Assembly (NCBI GenBank): GCA_047616325.1
Contig: JBLHGN010000190.1
Coordinates: forward strand, 1-7,232
Reading direction: 5' to 3'
Length of the DNA: 7,232 bases
From: JBLHGN01 sp047616325
GTDB lineage: Bacteria; Pseudomonadota; Gammaproteobacteria; Pseudomonadales; Cellvibrionaceae
The position numbers and the translations under genes were made by a program. This document shows positions 1 to 6,591 of this stretch, piece after piece. Below the pieces are notes generated by a model. It was not told the origin of the DNA. It did no database searches and worked only from the letters and a program-made list of their open reading frames with translations. Within the stretch, counting starts at the first letter, position 1. Every line of letters begins with the position of its first letter.

Positions 1-1694
1 AAGGCATCTCGTACCTGAGCATTGGCCGACACAAATGTCACGCTTGCCTGGTCTTGGTTTACCGACACTTTGACTTGCATAGGTCCGAGTTCGGGTGGGT
101 CTAGTTGGATATCAGCAAATTTTATATTTTGCGCAGTAATCATCGCCGTGCGCTCAGCCATCATGGTGCCCCACTCCGGATGACCAAAGGTTATATTGAC
201 CGGTATTTGCACTCTTCCCGTTGCGGATTGCTGTGGCAGTCCCATTTGGGTGTAGTTGACCGGCGATACAATACGCTCGGCCATTCCTCCCTTAATTGAT
301 TCGGAGCCGCCATCAGCCATGTTTTGAAACAGCGCTGTATCGAACACCCTACTTTGACTCGTATGTTCAGCGTTAAAACGGTTAAGCATTAACTGGGCAT
401 CGGGCACCACTGTATTGCTATTTGGCAGAGACGGTTTACTTGTAACTTGTAAGCCCTGAGCTAAAGATAACAACGACGCGTTAACTTGAGAATTGTCGCT
501 ATTAAGCGATGACATCTGACTGTCACTAATACCCAACACCCCAAACTGACCAGAAAACGGAGTTTGGTTTTGACCTAGGGTTTGGATTTGCCTCTGAGAC
601 AACTTGGCGGGCACTAACACCTCTGCAGTATCTAAGGTTACATCTACAATTGATTTTTCTGATAAAGCGGGGGTCATCTGTGTATTTAACGACCCACTAT
701 TATCAAACGATTGAGGTATAGGAATGCCGCCCAGATAAGAAGTAGGTTTGGTATACGGGTGAGGCGTTTCTACAGCGGCTATAGTTTCTGAGACTAATTT
801 TTTCGTAGGCAAATCAGAGAGATTCAAGGTGCTTGCAACACCCGCAAGTTCCGCCGATATATCAGATGTTTTTTCAAAGCCCAGAACGGAAATAGTGGAT
901 TGCTCCGTCTGCAAATTCGGCATGATCTTCCCGGTAACAGCTTGCGGCAATTCAGCACTCAAGATTCCCCCAGCAGCGACTGCGCTTGTATCTGCCACCT
1001 CTGACAGCATGTTGGCATCGGCTCGCAGAGCCAAATAATCTATGTCGTCCGTGGTTGTATTCGAGCCTATATCAATCGCTAGATTACCTTTGTTGCCGTA
1101 ACCAAAGTCGCTGTCGGAAAATTGAAGAAATTGTATTTCTGGTTGTTTTTCGGAGTAATCGATAACCCGAAAATGTGCGCTAACTTTTTCATCAGCGATT
1201 ACACCATCACTTGCCACATTTTGAGAAGCGGTATCTTTTGATTCTGCCACTGTGTCGATAGGAGCCCCTTCATATGTATCGAAGCTAGAAGAAACGTTAT
1301 TTTTTTTTACAGAGTCGTCAGCCTTTTGAATCTTGTTTTGCCTATCTATCTTATTGTGATGATTAGGCGTGCGACCCTCGTTTACAGATTTTGCTTCATC
1401 TCTATTGGTGCGGTCATTTCTAGTGGAACGATCATTTCTATTGCCGCGATCATCGCGTGATGAAATATCTCGCTCTGCATGGCGAGAATGTTCGGCGTGA
1501 CGTTTTTGATTTATCTCATCTCGCCTCGACTCTTTATGCGATTGTTTCGCATTGAGTTTATTTTTTTGGTGTTCGAGCGCTGCACTAAATTTTTCTTGTT
1601 TTTCGTATGCCTGCGTTGGTTTCTTGGAACGGGTTTCGGGTGACGCGGGCTGAAAATCAATAAAAGATTGGTGCGCAGGCAACAATGTACTCAT
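1..1694 (-). CDS. fliK: Flagellar hook-length control protein FliK (3' end beyond window)
   Basis: FliK is exported by the flagellar type III system, measures hook length, and switches export from hook to filament substrates. The frame is open for 564 codons from ATG at 1694 to the window edge with no stop, so the C-terminus is missing. The N-terminal ~120 residues are very polar (Lys, Arg, Asp, Asn, Gln) and the middle is a low-complexity Ser/Thr/Gln-rich region, as is usual for the secreted ruler part of FliK. From about residue 500 the conserved Flg_hook domain begins: W508 in a PEWG motif, then LDPPELGPMQVKV from residue 531, the family signature, followed by SVTFVSANAQVRDA. The start is well supported: AGGGG at 1701-1705 lies 6 bases upstream. 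A sigma-54-type promoter sits about 160 bases upstream. No frameshift is seen, unlike the che genes. Seen: the motif and start. Known: the FliK role. Identification is firm from the C-terminal motif. Confidence 0.93.
   Translation of the reverse strand, partial: MSTLLPAHQSFIDFQPASPETRSKKPTQAYEKQEKFSAALEHQKNKLNAKQSHKESRRDEINQKRHAEHSRHAERDISSRDDRGNRNDRSTRNDRTNRDEAKSVNEGRTPNHHNKIDRQNKIQKADDSVKKNNVSSSFDTYEGAPIDTVAESKDTASQNVASDGVIADEKVSAHFRVIDYSEKQPEIQFLQFSDSDFGYGNKGNLAIDIGSNTTTDDIDYLALRADANMLSEVADTSAVAAGGILSAELPQAVTGKIMPNLQTEQSTISVLGFEKTSDISAELAGVASTLNLSDLPTKKLVSETIAAVETPHPYTKPTSYLGGIPIPQSFDNSGSLNTQMTPALSEKSIVDVTLDTAEVLVPAKLSQRQIQTLGQNQTPFSGQFGVLGISDSQMSSLNSDNSQVNASLLSLAQGLQVTSKPSLPNSNTVVPDAQLMLNRFNAEHTSQSRVFDTALFQNMADGGSESIKGGMAERIVSPVNYTQMGLPQQSATGRVQIPVNITFGHPEWGTMMAERTAMITAQNIKFADIQLDPPELGPMQVKVSVNQDQASVTFVSANAQVRDA
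1401..1454 (-). repeat. Three imperfect 18-bp tandem units inside fliK
   Basis: Three adjacent 18-bp units begin TCTATTGG, TCTAGTGG and TCTATTGC on the plus strand (1401, 1419, 1437). They encode FliK residues 81-98 as the hexapeptides DDRGNR, NDRSTR and NDRTNR. The repeat keeps the frame and lies in the polar N-terminal ruler region, where length variation would be tolerated or would alter the ruler. Confidence 0.75.
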
Positions 1695-1854
1695 GCAATT
1701 CCCCTAAGCGGAAAAAGAGTAATAAAGAAGGCTAATTATTTCGTAAAAACCAATTCACACATCTGTGAGAATCGATAAGGCTCTCCCATAACCATGCGCT
1801 AACGGCATCTCAAAGCAGTGCGCTTATTGATAGAATCTAAGTAGCATTACTTAA

Positions 1855-1870
1855 TGCAACGGCTGTGCCA
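1855..1870 (-). promoter_or_regulatory. Sigma-54 (RpoN) -24/-12 promoter for fliK
   Basis: The minus strand reads TGGCAC-AGCCG-TTGCA, an essentially perfect match to the RpoN consensus TGGCAC-N5-TTGCA, with the invariant GG (1869-1868) and GC (1857-1856) at the right spacing. Transcription would start near 1844 and run into fliK, leaving a leader of about 150 bases. Known: many flagellar structural genes of polar flagellates are RpoN/FleQ (FlrA/FlrC) dependent. Inferred: fliK is transcribed separately from the upstream hpt gene. Confidence 0.85.
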
Positions 1871-1928
1871 CTATGAAGTATGAAGAAGCTTAAGGAAATA
1901 TGGTAGACGTAAAGGCGATAAAAGGCGT

Positions 1929-1959
1929 AAAAAAAATACATCGGCTCTATATTCCGGTA
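1929..1959 (-). terminator. Possible weak intrinsic terminator after hpt
   Basis: On the minus strand TACCGG pairs with CCG-AT-GTA (a two-base bulge, six pairs in all) around a 9-base loop and is followed at once by eight T. The stem is short, so this is a weak candidate for the end of the STAS-phosphatase-hpt transcript. It lies 40-70 bases after the hpt stop and before the fliK promoter, which is where a terminator would be expected. Confidence 0.35.
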
Positions 1960-1998
1960 ATTAGACGCGTCTTCTAAAACAGAACGAAGGCATTTACA

Positions 1999-2343
1999 CT
2001 ACTGGTAAAGGGACAAAGCCTCAGAAACAGCGGCAAAACTTGTCTCCAATGCGGCCAATTGTTGCTGCTCAGCCTCGATTAACTCTACACGGGCCTGAGA
2101 TTCCAAAGTGTGACAAAGATCAGCGAAGGAATTGGCGCCGATATTGCGGCTGCTGCCTTTTAGCCCGTGGGCCTGATGCATTACGGCGTTCAGGTCACCT
2201 TCGCATATTGCTGTGCGCAACTTATTCATCCGCGCTTCGGAATCAGCCAAATAGGTTTCAATCAATTCATTAAACCTGTCACCAAGCAAACCTTTGAGCA
2301 TATCCAAATTTTCAGCATCGATAAGCTGACTTGTCACTTTCAT
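1999..2343 (-). CDS. Hpt-domain phosphotransfer protein (HptB-like)
   Basis: A 114-residue stand-alone histidine phosphotransfer protein, expected to be a cytosolic four-helix bundle passing phosphate from a hybrid sensor kinase to a receiver domain. The signature is QAHGLKGSSRNIGA, with H59 as the phosphorylated histidine and K62, G63 and S64 in the standard pattern. Length is normal for the family. The start is supported by GGAG at 2348-2351, a few bases upstream. It begins 21 bases after the stop of the receiver-phosphatase gene, so the two are very likely co-transcribed, and its natural partner is that protein's REC domain. The arrangement parallels HptB beside HsbR and HsbA in Pseudomonas aeruginosa, where HptB collects phosphate from RetS-type hybrid kinases. 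The frame is intact. The Hpt assignment is firm; the HptB-equivalent role is inferred from context. Confidence 0.92.
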   Translation of the reverse strand: MKVTSQLIDAENLDMLKGLLGDRFNELIETYLADSEARMNKLRTAICEGDLNAVMHQAHGLKGSSRNIGANSFADLCHTLESQARVELIEAEQQQLAALETSFAAVSEALSLYQ

Positions 2344-2364
2344 TAATCTCCAGAAAATAAAAAC

Positions 2365-4149
2365 CTAGTCTTCATGATCCCAACGATAGCTCACCGTCAC
2401 CACATTGCCGGGCTCATCGATACTAAGTGATTGACATAAATTGCTAATAATTTTTAAACCGCGCCCAAAATAATCGTTCAGGTCACAGGGAATACTAGAC
2501 ACGGCAGCATTCTCTGCGTTTCGTTTAACTATGTCGAAACCCTTCCCCGAGTCGACGATGCGAATGTTCAGTAGCCCTCCATCGGTATCGGCGAAATGCG
2601 AAAAAAAGAAACTCACTTTACCTTTTTCAAGCGTGGCCAGACGCTTCTTGCGCTCATCATAATAGATAGCAAAACCGTCGGGGGTAGACTTGAGCTCTGA
2701 CGACAAGCTCAAAACTCCGTGTTCCAAGGCATTGGTGTAAAGCTCCGCCAGCACAGTATATAAGGGCGTTCGGTGCTGCCGTAGACCGGGCACCTCAGAA
2801 ATAATATTCATAAGTAGCGGCAATGGATCAAACTCCCGTAGACTCGACTCTGGCAAATCGAAACTCATATGCCAATCAGCCAAACTACCCTGCTTTCTTT
2901 CACTTACGTGAGCCACCTCATTCACGATATCAATGTCGTGCATTTCAATTTCAACGAGCGACATATCATCGTCTTTTTCAGTCGAGCCAATATGCTTTTG
3001 AACCTTACATAGAATGGAATCAAAAATATCGACTTTACCTTTTTCCTCGTAGAGAATATGGTGCAGGCGCTCCTCGCCAAACATTTCACCGGCGCGATTA
3101 CGCGCCTCAAAAGCACCATCGGACCACATAAATAAGCGATCACCTTCGTCTAGCTGAAGCTGCTCACAATTGCCAACAAAGTTTTTATTGGGCATTACCC
3201 CCAAAGGTAGATTTTTTGAACCCAATAGCTCGTATTCACCACTGCCAGTCCGATACAAAAACGCCTCGGGCAAACCGCCGTTCCACACTTTTAAACGACG
3301 TTCTTTAAAGTTGATTTCGACACATATTGCACAACAGAAAAATCCGACGGGTAAAATATCATTGAGCTTCTGGTTTATTTCACGCAGGATATCCGACATA
3401 TTAAAGCCCTTGCGCACCATGCCATAAAAAGTGGATGCGAGAGGCATTGATCCAATAGCTGCCGGCAAGCCATGGCCGGTAAAATCACCCAATAAAACCA
3501 TAATATTGCCATTGGGGCTCACTTCAGACACGAGAACATCACCGTTAAATACCGCCAGCGGCGACATATAATGCCGAATTTTGGCTAAATCGAGGCAACC
3601 CGTGTGGGCTATCTTGTCGAACACCTGCTTGGCTACGGTTTGCTCTTGAATAAGATGGCGATTGTTTTCTTGTATTAGCTCCTTTTGCTTTAACAAAGTG
3701 CTGTGCATACGACGCAGGCGGCCGAATGATTTAAGTTTCGACTTAAGAACGGTTTGATTGTAGGGCTTGGGGATAAAATCATCGCCACCAGATTCCAAAC
3801 ACTCCACCAGAGATTCTTGATCTGTGAGAGAAGTGAGAAATATGATGGGAACCAGGTCGTTAGGCGAGATGCCACGAATGTACTTAGCCGCTTCTATCCC
3901 TCCCATCACGGGCATTAATACGTCAAGCAACACAACGTCGGGTGAATGTTCTTCAAACGCGGCGATAGCTTGCTGACCGTCACTGACGCCCACCACCTTA
4001 TGCCCTGCCCTGGTGACGATAGCTTCAAGAATTAAACGTTCTGTTGCTGAATCATCAGCAACCAAAATCGTGAGTATTTCCGGCTCTTCTGTCGTATTCG
4101 CTGTATCTACTGCTATAACCACATTACGACGCTCCAACCTCTTGAACAC
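2365..4149 (-). CDS. REC-PP2C(SpoIIE/RsbU)-HATPase partner-switch regulator (HsbR-like)
   Basis: A 594-residue cytosolic signalling protein with three domains. Residues ~25-145 are a receiver: acidic pair D32/D33, phospho-acceptor D76 in VVLLDVLMP, T106 and K128. A helical linker (~146-185) leads to a PP2C/SpoIIE phosphatase (~190-405) with metal-binding motifs FNGD (D204), GDFTGHG (D222), WSDGAFE (D344) and DDDMSLV. The C-terminal ~425-590 is an RsbW-like HATPase: N-box ELYTNALEHG (E469, N473, H477), DSGKGFD (from D533) and GRGLKII. All key residues are present, so it should both phosphorylate and dephosphorylate a STAS partner, here the gene just upstream, with the receiver choosing the direction. 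This matches HsbR of Pseudomonas and CrsR of Shewanella. Start uncertain: GTG at 4149 lacks a clear ribosome site; GTG at 4122 (codon 10) has GGAG 9 bases upstream. Either start keeps every domain. Confidence 0.93.
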   Translation of the reverse strand: MFKRLERRNVVIAVDTANTTEEPEILTILVADDSATERLILEAIVTRAGHKVVGVSDGQQAIAAFEEHSPDVVLLDVLMPVMGGIEAAKYIRGISPNDLVPIIFLTSLTDQESLVECLESGGDDFIPKPYNQTVLKSKLKSFGRLRRMHSTLLKQKELIQENNRHLIQEQTVAKQVFDKIAHTGCLDLAKIRHYMSPLAVFNGDVLVSEVSPNGNIMVLLGDFTGHGLPAAIGSMPLASTFYGMVRKGFNMSDILREINQKLNDILPVGFFCCAICVEINFKERRLKVWNGGLPEAFLYRTGSGEYELLGSKNLPLGVMPNKNFVGNCEQLQLDEGDRLFMWSDGAFEARNRAGEMFGEERLHHILYEEKGKVDIFDSILCKVQKHIGSTEKDDDMSLVEIEMHDIDIVNEVAHVSERKQGSLADWHMSFDLPESSLREFDPLPLLMNIISEVPGLRQHRTPLYTVLAELYTNALEHGVLSLSSELKSTPDGFAIYYDERKKRLATLEKGKVSFFFSHFADTDGGLLNIRIVDSGKGFDIVKRNAENAAVSSIPCDLNDYFGRGLKIISNLCQSLSIDEPGNVVTVSYRWDHED

Positions 4150-4206
4150 TCATTATTTCGATCGTTAAAAATACACGTTTAGACATCTGAGTTTTACGTG
4201 CGGTGC

Positions 4207-4308
4207 TAGAACATGCGGTTCTAAGGATTAAAATAGCATGCGCCACGACAACAGCCGCTGCTGTCATTTTTTTGCCAGACGCAAGCCAGTACCGCTAGGC
4301 GGCTGGCT
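4207..4308 (-). promoter_or_regulatory. Three inverted repeats in the STAS-phosphatase gap
   Basis: The 173-bp gap between the two partner-switch genes carries three hairpin-forming repeats. First, AGCCAG..CTGGCT extended by CCGC/GCGG (4284-4308; 10 pairs, TA bulge, 3-base loop). Second, an 8-bp stem with one mismatch (4247-4265) followed by seven T on the plus strand (4267-4273), which looks like an intrinsic terminator for antisense transcripts. Third, a perfect TAGAAC-N5-GTTCTA (4207-4223). On the minus strand none is followed by a T-run, so in the sense direction they are more likely mRNA-stabilising, processing or attenuating structures that could uncouple the level of the STAS protein from the phosphatase. 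Seen: the repeats. The function is inference. Confidence 0.5.
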
Positions 4309-4322
4309 GTATAACTGAAAAA

Positions 4323-4631
4323 CTAATGAATAGTAAACAGCTGTTCGAAGCTAGAAATAGTGAAAATTTTCTTCACTTCGGCTGAACAGTTAACAATCTT
4401 AATATCAGCCTTATCGCCGCCGGCATGGTCACGCAGAACCAGTAACATTCCCAAGGCCGAACTATCAAGATGTACGGTATTGGCAAGATCAACTTCATAA
4501 GAAGCAACGTTTTTAGCGTCTGCTGATTCAAAAGTTCGCCTAAACTGCTCTAACGCAGAGGCGTCAAAACGCCCATCAATTGAGATGGTGAGCATGTCAC
4601 CCGACTCAGATAAAGAGGAAGTTATAGCCAT
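4323..4631 (-). CDS. STAS-domain anti-sigma factor antagonist (HsbA/SpoIIAA-like)
   Basis: A 102-residue single-domain protein of the SpoIIAA/RsbV/HsbA type. Such proteins bind an anti-sigma factor or other target when unphosphorylated and release it when a serine is phosphorylated. The core strand-helix motif VHLDSSALGMLLVL is intact; D56-S57-S58 aligns with SpoIIAA, where the second serine (S58) is the phosphosite. The length is typical. The ribosome site AAGGA lies 9 bases before ATG at 4631. It stands upstream of the REC-PP2C-HATPase gene, its presumed kinase/phosphatase, separated by a 173-bp gap with hairpins. The frame is intact even though the adjacent cheB is broken. In Pseudomonas the equivalent HsbA switches between FlgM and a diguanylate cyclase; no such target is in this window, so the output here is unknown. 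Confidence 0.92.
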   Translation of the reverse strand: MAITSSLSESGDMLTISIDGRFDASALEQFRRTFESADAKNVASYEVDLANTVHLDSSALGMLLVLRDHAGGDKADIKIVNCSAEVKKIFTISSFEQLFTIH

Positions 4632-4753
4632 ATGGATGTTTCCTTATTTACTATCGACATCATAAATTCATTCTCGTTAAGCCTTTTCTGTAAGACCTAT
4701 TTAAAATAGCTCGAAATACACATTAAAATATGGTGACAACACCATGCCACGGA

Positions 4754-4793
4754 AGTATACAGCCTGTTGCGACGCAAGACATCGGTTGCGCAA
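4754..4793 (-). promoter_or_regulatory. Candidate promoter with paired TTGCG palindromes upstream of the STAS gene
   Basis: The 205-bp gap between cheB and the STAS gene holds two related palindromes on the minus strand: TTGCGCAA (4786-4793) and TTGCG-T-CGCAA (4767-4777), their centres about 18 bases apart. They are followed by TATACT (4759-4754), a 5/6 match to a sigma-70 -10 box. No good -35 box is seen, which would suit an activator-dependent promoter. A start near 4747 would leave a leader of about 115 bases. If real, this promoter keeps the partner-switch genes expressed independently of the decayed che genes. Inference from pattern only. Confidence 0.35.
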
Positions 4794-5096
4794 GCATATA
4801 TATCCCTTTCAAGGTAAAGCATAGCCTAAAAAGCTGCTATTGAAACGCTTCAAACAAAATTGCTGCGACAATATCGTTTAAATCTAATACATTAATAGCG
4901 GCCCCGAGCTTGACGGCTGCACACGGCATGCCCCAGACAAAGCTAGACTTCTCATCTTGCGCTACGGTTAACATCTTTGCCTCCCGCATTCGCAACAAAG
5001 CCTCAGCACCATCCGCGCCCGTCCCTGTCAGTAAAACCCCCATTGTATTGAGGTGGTAAACATCCGTTACAGAATCGAAAAGCGCCTCGACCGAAG

Positions 5097-5120
5097 GCCG
5101 ATGCCGATGCCGATGCCGAT
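5097..5120 (-). repeat. Four perfect copies of a hexanucleotide (GCCGAT) in cheB
   Basis: GCCGAT is repeated four times on the plus strand. On the coding strand it gives N-RH-RH-RH-RPSV where CheB proteins normally have NRHRPSV, so about two extra units (12 bp, in frame) have been gained, probably by replication slippage. Confidence 0.85.
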
Positions 5121-5771
5121 TAATCAGTTTCCCCCTATCCAACTTGCAGACGTAGTAATGGCCCTGCTTTGCCACTCGTAGATGGGAGTGCCCCGGAGCG
5201 ATATAAACACCGCCTTGTTCAATTTTTTTGCTTGTGCTGAGCCTCATAAACAGTAACCGATGATTGGCTATCGAGGCGTTTTGCAAAAGATGTACTGTAG
5301 GTCTCAGGGATATGCTGAGCAACTATCACCGGAGGTGCATTTACTGGCAGTGCACTGACAACTTCTTTGATAGCTTCTGTGCCTCCAGTTGAAGCACCAA
5401 TAGCGCAAACAAAATCTTTCTTTAATGCTTTTCTGGCTACGAAGCGCGTATTCATTTCTGCTTGAGCATTTATCGAGCTGTCTACATTCCGGTCAAATTT
5501 CGGCCTTACGCTAGTAAGGCAGCACAAACCACCTTCTCGATAATACTCTCTCGGTAATGTTCTAAAGACCCAGTATAGTCGCTTTTTGGTTTGCCAAAAA
5601 AATCCACAGCGCCCTGCTCAAACGCCTCCAAGGTTGCCGGGGCACCCTCCTGGGTTAACGTGGAAATCATCACCACCGGCATTGGGCGTAAGCGCATTAA
5701 GTTTTTTAAAAATACAATCCGTTTATTCTTGGAATTTCGATATCGAGAGTCAACACATCAGGATGATAATT

Positions 5772-5787
5772 TTTAATTATTTAATTA
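5772..5787. repeat. 8-bp tandem duplication that breaks cheB
   Basis: TTTAATTA occurs twice in direct succession (5772-5779, 5780-5787). With one copy, the coding strand reads ARELIKNYHPDVLTLD, the normal CheB receiver sequence; with two copies translation hits TAA directly after ELIK. Confidence 0.92.
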
Positions 5788-5932
5788 ACTCCCGAGCTTC
5801 GTATGCATCCTGTGCCGCTGCGACAACGTTTATGCGCGAGTCCGATTCAAGAATTTCTGTCAATAACGCCCGAATAAGTGCGGAGTAATCCACGACTAAC
5901 ACTTTTATTTTTCGTTCAAAATCAATTGTCAT

Positions 5933-6052
5933 AAATTAGGTACCGTTCGAAAAAATTACTAGTAAACGTTCAAAAATGGAATAATACAGCATGTACAACT
6001 ACCTAAAACAACTCCACGTCACCGGCCTCGTTTGCATTTTCATAGACTCGAG
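5933..6052. other. cheD-cheB gap, no gene
   Basis: A 120-bp A/T-rich spacer between the cheD stop and the cheB start. No open frame, hairpin-plus-T-run or convincing promoter is visible. In intact operons these genes are usually much closer, so it may be partly eroded sequence. Confidence 0.5.
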
Positions 6053-6279
6053 TTATTCTCTTTCACGCTGCTGAATAGTGTCAATCGCCTGCGTTCTCAG
6101 TCTTCGAAGCTTCACTGCGCCAGTATCGGGAAAGTAGAGCACCTTACGTGGATGGTCACTTCCCACATCTTGGGCCGAAGCCGACAAGTCCTTCTGTTTA
6201 AGGTATTCTTGCACAAAACTTATGTTTCTCGCCCCGATATCAATATGAGTCATCGATGCAGGTACTTTTCCACCACCGA

Positions 6280-6287
6280 ATAATTTT
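6280..6287. repeat. Target-site duplication, left copy (8 bp)
   Basis: ATAATTTT directly abuts the left end of the 296-bp element and is repeated exactly at 6584-6591 on the other side. With one copy, the cheD reading frame joins as EIKLFGGG. Confidence 0.93.
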
Positions 6288-6583
6288 GGCTCCTCGCTGG
6301 TTCATGTGGGTAGATTAAAGTCCAATTTCCCATCGAACTAGATAACCGACGGCGACAATATTTTGATCGATTCTGCCCCTATCTCAATTTTTTACTGCTT
6401 AAGCCAGGCTGCTTGTTCCTTCAGAAGCCCCGTCGTTAATGGCCTGCGATCAATAATGCATCAGCTATACCTCATGTGATCCACAGTCAGGTTGGGATAG
6501 CCCTGATCAATTATATGGGATCGCTCAGTAAAGCAATTAGGGCGGGATTAAACCCTATTACCCATGCCTGATAGCGAGGAGCC
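6288..6583. mobile_element. 296-bp non-autonomous element (MITE or deleted IS, ISL3-like ends) in cheD
   Basis: The ends are inverted repeats: GGCTCCTCGCT at 6288-6298 and its exact complement at 6573-6583, extending imperfectly inward to a shared CATG..GGGTA. It is bounded by perfect 8-bp direct repeats. There is no open frame long enough for a transposase; the best stretch is a 22-codon minus-strand piece ending at 6391 (RPLTTGLLKEQAAWLKQ), whose origin I cannot establish. Ends beginning GGYTCYTCG with an 8-bp duplication suit the ISL3 family, and the IS end in cheR starts similarly (GGTTCTTCG), so it may be mobilised by a relative of that transposase. The element class (short, inverted repeats, target duplication, no transposase) is firm; the family is inference. 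Confidence 0.88.
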
Positions 6584-6591
6584 ATAATTTT
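6584..6591. repeat. Target-site duplication, right copy (8 bp)
   Basis: An exact second copy of ATAATTTT immediately outside the right inverted repeat; it lies within the cheD coding sequence EIKL. Confidence 0.93.

Larger units (their letters stand above)
1695..1998. other. 304-bp intergenic region between hpt and fliK
   Basis: No gene is supported on either strand. Reading the minus strand from hpt towards fliK, it holds a 10-bp palindrome AGACGCGTCT (1963-1972), a weak hairpin followed by eight T (1929-1959), a sigma-54-type promoter (1855-1870), then a roughly 150-base presumed leader. The leader contains a short inverted repeat TCACA-N4-TGTGA (1755-1768) and ends with the fliK ribosome site AGGGG at 1701-1705. 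Confidence 0.7.
4837..5932 (-). pseudogene. cheB: cheB, chemotaxis methylesterase/glutaminase, four frameshifts
   Basis: CheB removes methyl groups from (and deamidates) chemoreceptors when its receiver is phosphorylated by CheA. The start ATG 5932 has an in-frame TAA two codons upstream. The pieces joined in order are receiver IKVLVVDYSALIRALLTEIL, then YHPDVLTLDIEIPRINGLYF, LKNLMRLRPMPVVMIST, and a catalytic domain with GASTGG (nucleophile Ser), AQHIPETYSTSF (catalytic His), GGVYIAPGHSHL and LLTGTGADGAEALL (catalytic Asp). The frame breaks at four places: an 8-bp tandem duplication (5772-5787), a lost base in the T5/A6 run near 5702-5713, a lost base near 5512-5520, and an extra base in the A7 run (5223-5229). 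Undoing these gives exactly 363 codons with stop, normal for CheB. The second pocket aspartate is Tyr (D16Y), and NRHRPSV carries an RHRH expansion. No strong ribosome site precedes the start. Clearly non-functional as written. Confidence 0.92.

Noticed and set aside
829..1038. Plus-strand frames at 105-299, 829-1038, 2040-2273, 2823-3131, 3170-3427, 5586-5888 and 6032-6283
   Set aside because: Each lies antisense to a well-supported gene or gene remnant and shows no recognisable motif or ribosome site.
1755..1768. CRP-like site TCACA-N4-TGTGA
   Set aside because: CRP sites are TGTGA-N6-TCACA; here the half-sites are in the opposite order with the wrong spacing, so it is at most a small hairpin in the fliK leader.
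4133..4185. Sigma-28 (FliA) promoter TAAA..CGATCGAA before the phosphatase gene
   Set aside because: The -10 part departs from GCCGATAA at several positions and the spacing is off.
4734..4749. Second sigma-54 promoter upstream of the STAS gene (TGGCATGGTGTTGTCA, minus strand)
   Set aside because: The -24 part fits but the essential GC of the -12 element is missing at the right spacing.
4837..5697. Three overlapping small genes with CheB similarity
   Set aside because: They are successive segments of a single cheB whose frame is broken; the segments abut at frameshift sites and together make one full-length CheB.
6053..6253. Separate small gene starting MTHIDIG
   Set aside because: It is the in-frame 3' end of cheD downstream of the inserted element; homology continues upstream to the element border at 6279.
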